Positions 8,872-18,508 of a DNA stretch of 64,000 nucleotides are shown one piece after another. A program made the position numbers and the translations under genes. Positions within the stretch are counted from its first letter, which is position 1; every line of letters begins with the position of its first letter. The notes beneath the pieces are model-generated. The model did no database searches and had not been told where the DNA came from. It saw only the letters and a program-made list of their open reading frames with translations. The stretch is from JANQPX01 sp050633905 (GTDB lineage Bacteria > Pseudomonadota > Alphaproteobacteria > Geminicoccales > Geminicoccaceae), in the NCBI GenBank assembly GCA_050633905.1, contig JBOEHJ010000064.1, positions 1 to 64,000 of the forward strand, read 5' to 3'.

Positions 8872-10797
8872 TTAAGCCGCCTTTCCATGGCGTAGCCAGG
8901 CCTGGAAGACCAAGATTTGCCAGAGCTGCGTTTGCCAGTTCCATTCGTCATTGAGATGCTGCTGCCAGCGATCTCGGATCAGCTTGCTGTGGAAATAGCC
9001 ATCCTCGCGCAGCCGTTTCTCATCGAGGAGATCTTCAGCCCAATCACGCAAAGGCCCGCGCAGCCAGCTAGCAAGGGGCACCGAAAAGCCCTTTTTCGGC
9101 CGATCGTAAAGATGGCTCGGCACATGGCGCGCCAACACTTTTTTTAAGAGCCATTTGCCCTCACCGTTGCGGATCTTGTGCTCTCTTGGCAGGCGAAGGG
9201 CGAATTCGGCGACGCGATGATCGAGAATCGGGACTCGCGCCTCCAGCGCAACAGCCATGGTCGCGCGGTCCACCTTGGTCAGAATATCGTCGGGTAGATA
9301 GCCCGTCAGATCTTCCAGCTGCATGCGTGTTAGATGATCCAGGCCGCCAACAACCTCACTGGATGCCATCTCACCTGGCCAGGCGACATCGCGCACGATG
9401 TCCTCCGGCCGGCGCCAGGGGTGATGGCGCTGCTGGTAGAGATCATAAGCGTTACTCGCCCGCAGATGCGACGACCAGATCGCCAGGCGGTTAAACATGC
9501 CACTCCCGAGCTTCTCGATGAGGGCGCGTCCCGGGGCTGATCGCCTGGCCAGATAGAGCATTTTATCCAGACCATCGGCGCCGATCATGCGGCATGTAGA
9601 CGGTATGGGCTTGATCATCTGCCAGCGTTTTTCAGCCTTTTGGTAGCGTTCATAGCCGGCGAACAGCTCATCGCCACCATCCCCTGACAAGGCGACCGTG
9701 ACATGCTTTTTGGTCAAGGCGGCGAGCAGACAGGTCGGGATCTGGGAGGCATCAGCGAAGGGTTCATCGAAGATATTGGCGAGCTCCGGCACCAGATCGA
9801 GCGCGTCCTTTGAGTTGATATAAAGTTCGGTATGCTCGGTCCCGAGATGTTCAGCAACGACCTTGGCAAAGGGCGCTTCATCGAAGTTTTGCTCATCAAA
9901 CCCGATGGAAAATGTCTTGACCGGCCGGATGCTCTCGGCCTGCATCATCGCCGTGACAGTCGAGGAATCGACGCCACCGGACAAGAAGGCACCTAAGGGA
10001 ACGTCAGCGATCATGCGCCGCCCGACAGCATCCCGCAGCAGCGCTTCGAGCTGGTCCATCGCCTCCTCGTCGCTCCTGACGATCTGACCTTGTTCAGCGA
10101 TCGCGACAGGGTTCCAATAAACGGAGCGCCTCTCCTTGCCCGTGCTCGAAATCTCCAGGATCTCGCCCGGTGCCAGGGCTTCCACGCCCTGGTAGATGCT
10201 CTGCGGCGCACTCACCACACGATCGCGCATGAAAAGGGCAAGTGCGTAGCGATCGACCTCGGGCTGCCAGTCCGGATAAGCGCGAAGGGCTTTCAGTTCG
10301 GAGCCGAACAACAACAAGCCACCCAACCTGGTCCAATAGAGGGGTTTGATCCCCAATCGGTCACGCACCAAGGTCAGGCTCTTCTCGTGTTTGTCCCAAA
10401 CGGCGAAGGCGAACATGCCGATCAGGCGTTGAACGCAGGCCGAAACGCCGAAAGCTGCAATGCCCTCGATCAAAACTTCCGTATCGGAATGGCCCTTGAA
10501 GTGATGCCCCCGCTTTTCCAGATCCACACGCAGCTCAGCCGCATTGTAGATCTCGCCGTTATAAATCAGTACATAGCGGCCATCCGCCGACGCCATGGGC
10601 TGGCGGCCGCTCACCGACAGATCGACGATCGCGAGACGCCGATGACCGAGCGCCACTCCAACAGTTTCATCCGTCCAGACCTGCTCATCGTCCGGGCCCC
10701 GATGGGCCAATTGATGGCACATCAATAGTGCTCGGCCCTGCAGCTCATCTGAGGACAACGAAACGGTATGATCGATAAAGCCAGCAATACCGCACAT
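8872..10797 (-). CDS. asnB: Asparagine synthase, glutamine-hydrolysing
   Basis: Class-II glutamine amidotransferase of 641 aa. The start is placed at 10797 so that processing exposes Cys2 of MCGIAGFI, the glutaminase nucleophile; the open frame extends 10 codons further upstream without need. The N-terminal half has the glutaminase motifs RGPDDEQVW, GHRRLAIVDLS and YNGEIYNAAELR; the C-terminal synthetase half has the ATP pyrophosphatase loop FLSGGVDSSTV, then FDEQNFDEAPFA and ALSGDGGDELFAGYERY. Copies of asnB inside exopolysaccharide clusters are common and are thought to amidate a sugar carboxylate or supply an amide precursor, not cellular asparagine. First gene of the 10797-4718 operon. 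Confidence 0.93.
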   Translation of the reverse strand: MCGIAGFIDHTVSLSSDELQGRALLMCHQLAHRGPDDEQVWTDETVGVALGHRRLAIVDLSVSGRQPMASADGRYVLIYNGEIYNAAELRVDLEKRGHHFKGHSDTEVLIEGIAAFGVSACVQRLIGMFAFAVWDKHEKSLTLVRDRLGIKPLYWTRLGGLLLFGSELKALRAYPDWQPEVDRYALALFMRDRVVSAPQSIYQGVEALAPGEILEISSTGKERRSVYWNPVAIAEQGQIVRSDEEAMDQLEALLRDAVGRRMIADVPLGAFLSGGVDSSTVTAMMQAESIRPVKTFSIGFDEQNFDEAPFAKVVAEHLGTEHTELYINSKDALDLVPELANIFDEPFADASQIPTCLLAALTKKHVTVALSGDGGDELFAGYERYQKAEKRWQMIKPIPSTCRMIGADGLDKMLYLARRSAPGRALIEKLGSGMFNRLAIWSSHLRASNAYDLYQQRHHPWRRPEDIVRDVAWPGEMASSEVVGGLDHLTRMQLEDLTGYLPDDILTKVDRATMAVALEARVPILDHRVAEFALRLPREHKIRNGEGKWLLKKVLARHVPSHLYDRPKKGFSVPLASWLRGPLRDWAEDLLDEKRLREDGYFHSKLIRDRWQQHLNDEWNWQTQLWQILVFQAWLRHGKAA

Positions 10798-10940
10798 GAG
10801 AAAAACCCTAAGTTGAACTTTCCGCAATTATAGTTACACTATATTTGTACCGCGTCGCTTTGTAATAGTCATCTAAACTCATGACTCTAAAATATAAATT
10901 TCATAATTTTTTTTACTGCCGTCGGACTGTCACATGCATT

Positions 10941-10969
10941 TTGACATATAACAGCGCTGTTTTGATATT
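10941..10969 (+). promoter_or_regulatory. Sigma-70-like promoter with palindrome in spacer
   Basis: TTGACA at 10941-10946, a 17-nt spacer, and GATATT at 10964-10969 form a plausible promoter for the Wzc gene that starts at 11021 or 11063. The spacer contains the perfect 12-bp palindrome AACAGCGCTGTT (10950-10961), a possible repressor site. The surrounding gap 10828-11020 is strongly AT-rich and also separates the divergent asnB operon. Confidence 0.5.
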
Positions 10970-11020
10970 CTTCTCGATTTAGCTGCTTGTTTTGCCAGGC
11001 GCAACCTTGTAATAGTCCAG

Positions 11021-13360
11021 TTGTTGAACGAAGAAAAGCAACTATTAGTTGGAGCGCTTCTCTTGCATGACGTCTTTCCAAGAATTAACGGGAAGGAAGA
11101 AGAGAAGACAACGAATGACGTTGCCGCACAAAGAGCGGAGCAGCAGCTTCAGGGTGTGTCTTCGGCGCCTTCAATTGGCGAGTTCCTGCTTATTTTCCGC
11201 CGGCGAAAATGGCTGGTGATCCTGCTGACCTGTTTGGGAACAGCGCTGGCTGCGTTGATCGCCAAACAATTTGAGCCGCAATATACAGCAGAAGCCTCGA
11301 TCGTTATCGAGGGATCTTCAGGTGTTCCGATCGAGGGTATCAGCAAGGTGTCTAGCGCCTTGACTGCAGATCCGGAGACGATGGCGACCCAGGTTAACCT
11401 GATGCTGCGCCCGCCTTTCGTCGGCCGTATCATCGACTATCTGGACCTTACCAAGAACCCGGTCTTTGCGCCCCAAGAGAGCGGGTTGCTCTCGTTCGCC
11501 AGCCTTGGAAAGCTGATCGACGGGATAACCACGACGTTCCAGGTTTCGGCCGGTCAGCCGCACCAATCGGAGCCGCTTGATCTCGAACCGATCAAAAACG
11601 CGGATCAGACAGCAGCCACCGTCGATGAAACGGCGATCCTCAAGGCCTTCAGCAAGCGGTTTGTGGTCAATCAAGTGGGCGAATCGCAGGTCATCAATAT
11701 CGCCTTCACGTCACCTGATCCAGAACTTGCAGCCGACATCGTCAACACCGCAGCGAACAATTATGTCGACGGGCAGCTGGAGAGCAAGCTTTCCAAAGTC
11801 AACAAGGTTGAGGACTGGACGTCTAAACGGCTGGATGAGCTCGAAGACGAAGTGCGCGTCGCCGAAGCAGCGATCCAGACCTATCGCGCCGAACATGGGC
11901 TGGCGCATAACCAGGCATCGGAGGCCCGTCAGGCCGAACAGATCGAACTTAACCGGCAGCTAACCCTGGCGCGGGCCGAGCTGAACAATCTCCAATCCAA
12001 GATCGCCATGGTGCAGGATCTGGAGACACGTGCCGATCAGAGCGCCGTCACGGGTGTCGTCTCGTCGCCCACGATGCTGCAGCTGCAAGCCCAGCAGCTG
12101 GAACTCGAACGGACCTACAGCGAGCTTGCCAAGACCTATGGGGCTAATCACCCCCGCATGCAGCTGATTGTCGAGCAGCAATCCTCGCTGGCGAGCAAGA
12201 TCAATACCGAAATCACCAGAATGAAGCTGGACCTAGAGCGCCAGGCCAGCCTTGTGCAGCAGCGCGTTACCCTGGCCGAGAACGACCTCGAGGGGACGCG
12301 CACGGAGGGCTATCGCCGAGGCACCGACGAGATCCGCCTGCGCGAATTGGAGCGGGAAGCTGAGGTCGCGCGCAATTTGATGCAGCTCTTCTTGGAGCAT
12401 TACAAGTCGATCGATGTTCAGCGCGCCATTATCGAACCAGATGCCAAGGTAGGCTCGCTCGCCAAACCGCCGAGGTCACCAAGCTCGCTCAGTTCCAAGC
12501 TCTATACCATCTTAGGCTTCACCATCTCGCTCACCGGCAGTGCCATTTTAGCGCTGCTGCTGGAAATTCTCGATCGCAAGGTGCGCAGCAAGAAACAGAT
12601 CGAGCGGTTGTTTCGGGTGAAGGCCCTGGGTGCTGTCGGCTATAACGAGCAAACCGCGAAAACCCATAAACCCCATCTCTACATCAAGCTTCATCCGCGC
12701 TCGCGCTATGCGGAGGATCTGCGCCTGATCTATGCTGCCCTTCGTGCGGGGCAGTCAAAACGTGAATGTCAGGTGATCATGATCGCGTCTGCCTTGTCGG
12801 GGGATGGCAAGACGACCTTTGCTACCAGTCTGGCGACCACGGCGGCGCAATGGCGCCAGAAAGTCCTTTTGATCGATCTGGATCTGCGCCACCCCAGCAT
12901 CGGCAAGGTCACCGGTGTGACCCCGGAAAACGGTATTGTCGAAGTCATCGAGGATGATCTCTATGTGCATGACGCCGTGGTTCGATCCGGCGGCGATTTC
13001 GACGTCTTGTCGGTGGTGCATCGCCCGGAGAACCCGGCCAATCTCATGAGCAGCGACGAGATGCGACAGCTATTTCGCACGGTGCGCGAGGATTATGATT
13101 GGGTTTTCGTCGATTCAGCGCCCATGCTGGCGGTGAGTGAGAGCCGCTTGATCGTTGAATTCGTCGATCGCGTGGTGTTCTGCGCGCGCTGGGGCAAAAC
13201 ACCGCTTTCCGCGATCGGCGCCGCACTCAGTATTCTGAGGGACAGCGATGCGACCCTCGCAGGTGCTGCCCTGGTCGCGGCGGGCAAGCAGCATTTCCTT
13301 TATGAAAACGAAGACGGCGCGGATTATCAAAAAAATATCAGCAAATATTATGAAGATTGA
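11021..13360 (+). CDS. Wzc/ExoP-type polysaccharide co-polymerase and tyrosine autokinase
   Basis: Inner-membrane PCP-2a protein, up to 779 aa, controlling chain length and export. It has an N-terminal Wzz domain with TM1 (WLVILLTCLGTALAALIA), a long periplasmic coiled-coil region (about residues 250-470), TM2 (LYTILGFTISLTGSAILALLL) and a cytoplasmic BY-kinase. Walker A is ALSGDGKTTFATSLA near residue 590, Walker A' KVLLIDLDLRHP, Walker B DWVFVDSAPML, and the tail FLYENEDGADYQKNISKYYED holds the autophosphorylated Tyr cluster. No in-frame ATG is available at the front: starts are TTG at 11021 or, with GGAG 8 nt upstream, TTG at 11063. Its end overlaps the next gene by 11 nt. Confidence 0.92.
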   Translation: MLNEEKQLLVGALLLHDVFPRINGKEEEKTTNDVAAQRAEQQLQGVSSAPSIGEFLLIFRRRKWLVILLTCLGTALAALIAKQFEPQYTAEASIVIEGSSGVPIEGISKVSSALTADPETMATQVNLMLRPPFVGRIIDYLDLTKNPVFAPQESGLLSFASLGKLIDGITTTFQVSAGQPHQSEPLDLEPIKNADQTAATVDETAILKAFSKRFVVNQVGESQVINIAFTSPDPELAADIVNTAANNYVDGQLESKLSKVNKVEDWTSKRLDELEDEVRVAEAAIQTYRAEHGLAHNQASEARQAEQIELNRQLTLARAELNNLQSKIAMVQDLETRADQSAVTGVVSSPTMLQLQAQQLELERTYSELAKTYGANHPRMQLIVEQQSSLASKINTEITRMKLDLERQASLVQQRVTLAENDLEGTRTEGYRRGTDEIRLRELEREAEVARNLMQLFLEHYKSIDVQRAIIEPDAKVGSLAKPPRSPSSLSSKLYTILGFTISLTGSAILALLLEILDRKVRSKKQIERLFRVKALGAVGYNEQTAKTHKPHLYIKLHPRSRYAEDLRLIYAALRAGQSKRECQVIMIASALSGDGKTTFATSLATTAAQWRQKVLLIDLDLRHPSIGKVTGVTPENGIVEVIEDDLYVHDAVVRSGGDFDVLSVVHRPENPANLMSSDEMRQLFRTVREDYDWVFVDSAPMLAVSESRLIVEFVDRVVFCARWGKTPLSAIGAALSILRDSDATLAGAALVAAGKQHFLYENEDGADYQKNISKYYED

Positions 13361-14621
13361 CGAGCATTCGCCAACGTCCGTTCAAAAGCATTCAACGATC
13401 ATTCAAAACCAGTCCAAGCCTAGCCTCTCCAACTCAGCCGGCGGCGGCGGTCCGCCGATCCATGTGCTGCATATGATCAACGATCTGGATGACGGCGGTG
13501 CTCAGACCATGCTGTGCAAACTCCTTGAGCACCGATCTGATGAGCGCCTTCGTTACAGCGTCGTCTCGTTCCTCGATGGTGGCCTCAACCGTGAGCGCGT
13601 GCTCGATGCCGGTGTCCCACTCAAGCAGCTCGGCCTGTCACGAGGCAAGGCAACACCCGCCGCCTGGCTGCGCGTCGTGCAAACGCTGCGCCAAAATCGG
13701 TCGAGCCAGGCTCAAGGTCCCTGCCTCATTCAGGGATGGCTCTATCACGCCAATCTTGCCGCCATCACCAGCCGTTTGCCCATTGATCGCAAGACCGCCA
13801 CGCTTTGGAACATTCGCCACTCCCTCCACGATATCCAGCAAGAGAAGGCTCTTACCCGCTCCGTCATCCGCGCCAGCGGCCTGTTCGCCCGTCTGGCAGA
13901 TAAGGTGGTCTATTGCTCGAAAGTCAGCGTGCAGCAACATATCGGCGTCGGCTTTTCCAAGAAGAACGTCGCGGTTATTCCCAACGGTTTCGATTGTTCA
14001 GAATTCAAGCCGAGCACCGATGCCCGGGAGAAACTTTGCACTGATCTAGGCATTGATCCCAAGCGCAAGATTATCGGCATGGCGGCACGCTACCATCCGA
14101 TGAAGGATCACGCCTTGCTCTTGCAGGCCGCCGCCCGGCTGCAGGCGTCGGGGCAAGCACTGCATTTGGTGCTGATCGGCAAGAATGTCGATCCGGACAA
14201 TGAAGCACTTTGCCGGACGATCGCGGATCTGGACTTGAACGATCACGTCTCGCTCCTGGGCTATCGCTCTGATATGGCCGCGCTGATCGCCGGCGTCGAT
14301 GTCTACGCCATGTCATCGAAATGGGGCGAGGGCTTTCCCAATGTTCTCGGTGAAGCGATGGCCTCGGGCGTGCCTTGTGCGGCCACCGATGTCGGCGACA
14401 GTCGCTGGATCATTGGCGATACCGGCCGGGTGGTTCTGCCGGGTGATGTCGAAGCCTTTGCCGAGGAAGCACTTGGCCCCTTGTTGAACCTCGATCCAGC
14501 CGAACGGCGTCGGCTCTGCGAGGCGGCAAGGGCTCGAATCCTCGACAATTTCTCGATCGACGCCGTCACGGCGCAATATGAAGATCTCTATCTCAAAATC
14601 GGCCAGCGCCTAGTGATGTGA
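13350..14621 (+). CDS. GT4-family glycosyltransferase
   Basis: GT-B transferase, 423 aa from the ATG at 13350, chosen because it overlaps the Wzc stop by only 11 nt; earlier in-frame starts (13248, 13302) lie deep inside the Wzc gene. After a polar N-terminal tail the fold begins at PIHVLHMINDLDDGGAQTMLCKLL. The donor domain has GMAARYHPMKDHALLLQAAARL and SSKWGEGFPNVLGEAMASGVPCAATDVGD near the C-terminus. Translational coupling to the kinase gene suggests work on the same polymer. Donor sugar unknown. Downstream lies palindrome copy B. Confidence 0.88.
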   Translation: MKIDEHSPTSVQKHSTIIQNQSKPSLSNSAGGGGPPIHVLHMINDLDDGGAQTMLCKLLEHRSDERLRYSVVSFLDGGLNRERVLDAGVPLKQLGLSRGKATPAAWLRVVQTLRQNRSSQAQGPCLIQGWLYHANLAAITSRLPIDRKTATLWNIRHSLHDIQQEKALTRSVIRASGLFARLADKVVYCSKVSVQQHIGVGFSKKNVAVIPNGFDCSEFKPSTDAREKLCTDLGIDPKRKIIGMAARYHPMKDHALLLQAAARLQASGQALHLVLIGKNVDPDNEALCRTIADLDLNDHVSLLGYRSDMAALIAGVDVYAMSSKWGEGFPNVLGEAMASGVPCAATDVGDSRWIIGDTGRVVLPGDVEAFAEEALGPLLNLDPAERRRLCEAARARILDNFSIDAVTAQYEDLYLKIGQRLVM

Positions 14622-14741
14622 TTTTTTTAGGAGAGGGCCGGAATTGCTCGAACCGATAAACAGACGAGGCCGTGGTGACAATTTCGATTGGATTGGCTAC
14701 ACGCGAGCAATTGTTAACTCTTGGCTTCTAAGTTCATCGAT

Positions 14742-14821
14742 CTGGTCCATGCGATCCTGGAAATCCGAGCCTCGCCCCACTTCCCTGCGGGCGGGCGGAT
14801 TCCCAGGATTGCATGGACCAG
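14742..14821. repeat. Intergenic palindrome, second family, copy B
   Basis: Inverted repeat: CTGGTCCATGCGATCCTGG (14742-14760) pairs with CCAGGATTGCATGGACCAG (14803-14821), one mismatch in 19, loop 42 nt. Related sequence, arms and part of the loop, recurs at 24521-24599. It lies between converging genes (GT4 ending 14621, sulfotransferase ending 14914) and could act as a two-way terminator, but has no T-tract. Confidence 0.65.
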
Positions 14822-14913
14822 GCAACAATGTTTAATGATGGCTGGTTAAGGCTTCGTTAGCTCTGGGCAGAAAAACGTCTGAACAATTGTCACGACGAAT
14901 TAGTCCCATAAAA

Positions 14914-15834
14914 TCAAAAATAACCGTAGCGCCGTAGCAGGGGTCCGCAGATCAGGCTGGCGATCTTGCGTTGTCCGTTCGGCATTTTCGATTGCCACTC
15001 CGTATCCATCTTTAAGCGGATCGGCCCCTTCATGCGCAGCCGATTGCCGGCCACAACATGCCCAGGCTCGAACGGCTCGCCGCCCTCGACCTGGCGGATG
15101 ACGTCGGCATAATCCAGACCGACGACCTTGCCGATCCGCTGCAGGGTTGCGCCGACATCATTGACCAGATCCTCGTAGCGCACGCGAATCGTGCCATCAG
15201 CCCGGACGCGGCGGCACACCGCTTCAGACACCAGGTTGTTGAGGGTCCAGGCAAGGCTGGTTCGGCTCGCGGGGCGCATGGTATCTTCCACCGGCCCACT
15301 TTTCCCAGGACCAGGCGCGGCCTCGGCAGGCTTCAACGGGCGGCGCATCGACCAGGCAACACCACGGCCATCGCGCACCAGATGTACCACATTAAGATCG
15401 ATGCCCGGAACATTGGCAAGGGCGATGCTGCGGCTGGTGAGCTTGGAAGAATCGACGATCACCCTTTGCCCGGTGGTTTCCGCCATGGCGACCATCAGGT
15501 TGCGCGTGAGCTCGCTATATTGATCGAAATTTTTGCGCGCACCACGGGCAGGCCAGACCCCGACGGAGCGCTCGCATTCCCGCTGGAGTGCCGGATAGAC
15601 CTCCAGCGGATCGACGCTCGAGTGATCGCGCCAATGCTCGATCACTTTTGTCCAGGTCGCGCATTGGGGCACGGTTTCTCCGCAGGAGCAATAACGCTCC
15701 TCGTTCCAGGCACGCACCAGCCTAGTCAGTTCGCCGGTGCCGAAGGCTTGGGCGTGGTGACCGAGCAACACGGTGAGAATGGTCGAACCACTATGCCCGT
15801 AGCCCAATACATAAATGACTTTGATCGGGTCCAT
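14914..15834 (-). CDS. Sulfotransferase family protein
   Basis: 306-aa PAPS-dependent sulfotransferase-like protein. The 5'-phosphosulfate loop is VLGYGHSGSTILTVLL at residues about 8-24; RVIVDSSKLTSRSIALA and VVHLVRDGRGVAWSMRRP match the 3'-phosphate-binding segment, and VRYEDLVNDVGATLQRIGKVVGLDY the conserved C-terminal block. In a glycan cluster it most likely sulfates a sugar hydroxyl. A Cys pair region (YCSCGETVPQCATW) near residue 50 resembles the Cys-rich insert of many bacterial carbohydrate sulfotransferases. Diverges from the methyltransferase at 15996. Confidence 0.85.
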   Translation of the reverse strand: MDPIKVIYVLGYGHSGSTILTVLLGHHAQAFGTGELTRLVRAWNEERYCSCGETVPQCATWTKVIEHWRDHSSVDPLEVYPALQRECERSVGVWPARGARKNFDQYSELTRNLMVAMAETTGQRVIVDSSKLTSRSIALANVPGIDLNVVHLVRDGRGVAWSMRRPLKPAEAAPGPGKSGPVEDTMRPASRTSLAWTLNNLVSEAVCRRVRADGTIRVRYEDLVNDVGATLQRIGKVVGLDYADVIRQVEGGEPFEPGHVVAGNRLRMKGPIRLKMDTEWQSKMPNGQRKIASLICGPLLRRYGYF

Positions 15835-15995
15835 GAATGAAGGCTTTCAATGGTGAAAAATGCCACTATTGGGAACCTTGTTTTTATGCCCTTTATTTAT
15901 CGAAAATGCTATACACACCAAACATTATGATAATGCGCCAACGACAATCGGTGCCCAGCAGGATAAGCCCTTCAAGAAGAGCTGGAGAAGGACGG

Positions 15996-16799
15996 ATGAG
16001 TTCCAAGAATTTAACCGACGAAACATATTGGTCATCACTTTGGCAGCATGACATGGCGCTGCCGAAGCCGGTCGATCCCAGTGACAAGCGACCCGACAAC
16101 ACTGTTGTCCTGGCTTGGGACAAGTTCTTTCGAGAAGCCCTGAAAGATGTCGGCTCCGGCGCGTCCTTCCTCGAGATCGGTTGCGCGCAATCGCGTTGGC
16201 TGCCCTATTTCGATCGAGAGCTCGGTCTCAAGGTCGCTGGTCTCGATTATTCCGAGGTCGGCTGCGTCAAGGCCCGGCAGATGCTTGAAGCAGCAGGCGT
16301 TAAGGGCGAGGTGCATCACGCCGACATGTTCAATGCGCCGGCTGAGTTGCAGGGCCGGTTCGACGTGGTCGCCTCCTTCGGCGTGGTGGAGCATTTCAAG
16401 GACACATCGGAATGTCTTGAGGTTTGCGCCAGCTTCGTGAAGCCGGGCGGCATCCTGTTGACCACGATCCCGAATATGCGCGGCAGCGTTGGTTGGCTGC
16501 AGCGTTTTCTCGACAAGCAAACCTACGGTATTCACGTGCCGCTTGGGCCCAAGGATCTGAAGGTGGCTCATGAAGCTGCCGCCTTGGACCTCAGACATTG
16601 CGACTATCTGATGTCGGCGAATTGGGGCGTTGTGGCGCTGCCAAGACTAAAAGGCCGGCCCCATCGTTTCTTGAGACGAATACTCAAGGGCGCCACCAAG
16701 GTGGTCTGGCGATTGGAGCGCTTGGGGCTGAATCTGCCGTCCAACGGCCTGACATCACCTTACATCGCTTGCGTCGGTGTCAGAGGTTCTTCCACCTAA
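15996..16799 (+). CDS. Class I SAM-dependent methyltransferase
   Basis: 267-aa Rossmann methyltransferase. The start at ATG 15996 is supported by GGAGAAGGA just upstream; an in-frame start at 15837 would add 53 residues that look unlike protein. SAM-binding motif I is FLEIGCAQSRWLPYF, motif II VAGLDYSEVG, then FDVVASFGVVEHFKD and FVKPGGILLTTIPN. Probably O- or N-methylates a sugar of the locus polymer (inferred from the neighbouring sulfotransferase and GTs). The stop codon TAA (16797-16799) abuts palindrome copy C. Confidence 0.85.
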   Translation: MSSKNLTDETYWSSLWQHDMALPKPVDPSDKRPDNTVVLAWDKFFREALKDVGSGASFLEIGCAQSRWLPYFDRELGLKVAGLDYSEVGCVKARQMLEAAGVKGEVHHADMFNAPAELQGRFDVVASFGVVEHFKDTSECLEVCASFVKPGGILLTTIPNMRGSVGWLQRFLDKQTYGIHVPLGPKDLKVAHEAAALDLRHCDYLMSANWGVVALPRLKGRPHRFLRRILKGATKVVWRLERLGLNLPSNGLTSPYIACVGVRGSST

Positions 16800-16914
16800 A
16801 GCATGTTCCGATCATTCGGAACCAAGCCACTCCCCCCCAAAGCGCCGCCCGATAGGGTGAGATCTTGGGGGGAGAGTGGCTTGGGTGTGATGTCATGTGG
16901 TCCTTAAGCACGCT
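16797..16914. repeat. Intergenic palindrome, copy C
   Basis: Long imperfect palindrome starting at the methyltransferase stop codon. It contains TTCCGATCATTCGGAACC (16806-16823), then CCAAGCCACTCCCCCCCAAAG (16822-16842) pairing with CTTGGGGGGAGAGTGGCTTGG (from 16864). The loop has GCCCGATAGGGTG. The 5' arm is nearly the same as in copy E (28285 onward) and, inverted, in half-copy F. Confidence 0.65.
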
Positions 16915-16940
16915 CAAGCCCGCCTGTAGACAATCCGACC

Positions 16941-17369
16941 TCAGTTATCGCCGACGAGTAGAATCTCGAAATCGTCGAACCGACCTTCTTCCTCGTGATA
17001 GGCGCCGAAAACCACAACCTCATCCGAATTTTTGGTATCGAACGGCAGGCTCACCCGGTTCCAATCGGAACTATCGTCTTACTCGGCCTCGGCCGTCAGG
17101 GTTACGCCGGACATGATGACACCGATCTGGCCGGAACCTTGGACATAGGCTTCGAGTTCATAGCTGCTCTCAGGCGTGACTTGCACAGCTTGCTCGAACC
17201 GTCCGACCTCGGCTCACTCTCCCCATTCCTGCTCGAAACCAGCGTTTTGCACGGCGGGCGCGACCGCCACAGCAGTCGTGTCAGAGACAACATCCGGTGT
17301 CGAACAGGCCACCAGCAGGATGATCGAACCAAGAGATGCCAGCTGGATGGGTATTAGAGCGTCGTTCAT
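16941..17369 (-). pseudogene. Broken lipoprotein gene with CBM-like domain
   Basis: Reading the minus strand from ATG 17369 gives a lipoprotein signal (LGSIILLVACS, lipobox Cys near residue 21) followed by a beta-rich segment NAGFEQEWGE-stop-AEVGRFEQAVQVTPESSYEL, then GVTLTAEAE-stop-DDSSDWNRVSLPF and a normal TGA at 16941-16943. Both internal stops, TGA at 17214-17216 and TAA at 17079-17081, are in the same frame, and protein-like sequence continues through each. The pattern (sandwich strands, SSDWNRVSLPFDT, FDDFEILL ending) resembles a carbohydrate-binding CenC-type module. Intact length would be 142 aa. Two nonsense mutations without frameshift suggest recent decay; sequencing error or recoding are the alternatives. 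Confidence 0.7.
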
Positions 17370-17566
17370 CGAGATTTCCTTGACATAGTCGTTACACGGC
17401 TCGTCATGATTGAGCCCCGAAGTCGAGAGACGATGAAACGCCCAATACAAGAAATCAAAGAATAATGGGGCGATTGGCGTAGGTTTTTCGCGAAAATCGA
17501 GCAGACACCAACTTGAAAGCGAACTCTAAAAAATCTGATCGGCTTGGAATGCATGGTCGCCGTCGC

Positions 17567-18481
17567 CTAGTCCAAGCCAGGGAAAATGTAGTCCTTTCGA
17601 CGGGCTCTAATCCGGGTTGAAACATGGGTCATGAACGCCTCGACGCGCTTGTTTTTGCGCAAGTCCGGGTGGGTTAGCAGCCAAATCGGCGCATAGATTT
17701 CCTTAGGAAGCGACCTCACGAGGCTCAGCCCACCAAGCGAGTCCCCGAGGATACGAGGCACCCGCGTCAAACCCAATCCAGCTTGGACCATCTGTAACGC
17801 CGTCGCCATGTCGTCACTGCGAGCCACAATCCGAACATTGGGGCAAACCTGCTGCAATATTTTGGGGATCGGGGTCGGCCAGGAAGCGAAGGAGATCAAT
17901 GGGATGTCGCCAGATACCCCCCCTGATCGCAAAGGGCTTACCGATAGCCAGTCTGTCGAGGCATAATAGCCTGCATGCTGGTCGGTCAGCTTTCGCCCCC
18001 ACAATGTTTCGGGTGGTCTGCGGGTCACGCGAATAGCAACATCCGCCTCACGCTGATGAAGGTTCAGCAGATTATTGTCGCCCACGAACTCTATTTTTAC
18101 CTCAGGATGCGCAGCAGCGAATTGCGCAATGTCGCGGCTGAGCGCGGCCGTCAACATGAGCGGCGGGATCGTCACCCGAAGCGGCCCGCTCAATCCGTCT
18201 TCATGGGCCATCAGTTGACGCTCCAGAGAATTGATCTCCGGCTCGATGCGCGTGGCATGCGCCAAGACGGCCCTGCCGGCTTCCGTCAGCCGCAGCCCGG
18301 CGGGCAGCCGTTCGAAAAAGGCGGCACCAGCATGATCCTCGGCTCGCGCCAGACGGCGTGAGATCGTGGCATGGGTGACCCCCATGAAACGCGCTGCTCC
18401 CGACACACCGCCCTGTCGGTCGATGGCTAGGATGAGACGTAAGATGTCCCAGTTCGAGATAAGATGTCGATTTTCGTACAT
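17567..18481 (-). CDS. LysR-family transcriptional regulator
   Basis: 304-aa regulator with an N-terminal winged helix (LRLILAIDRQGGVSGAARFMGVTHATISRRLARAED) and a periplasmic-binding-protein-like effector domain (GPLRVTIPPLMLTAALSRDIAQFAAAHPEVKIEFVGDNN). It diverges from a DUF1330-like gene across an 80-nt gap that contains an inverted repeat, so it most likely controls that gene and itself. No sign of involvement in glycan synthesis. It sits as an island between the decayed lipoprotein gene and the 18960-23573 operon. Confidence 0.9.
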   Translation of the reverse strand: MYENRHLISNWDILRLILAIDRQGGVSGAARFMGVTHATISRRLARAEDHAGAAFFERLPAGLRLTEAGRAVLAHATRIEPEINSLERQLMAHEDGLSGPLRVTIPPLMLTAALSRDIAQFAAAHPEVKIEFVGDNNLLNLHQREADVAIRVTRRPPETLWGRKLTDQHAGYYASTDWLSVSPLRSGGVSGDIPLISFASWPTPIPKILQQVCPNVRIVARSDDMATALQMVQAGLGLTRVPRILGDSLGGLSLVRSLPKEIYAPIWLLTHPDLRKNKRVEAFMTHVSTRIRARRKDYIFPGLD

Positions 18482-18508
18482 GGCTCGTTCACAGATAGCG
18501 AATTTCGT

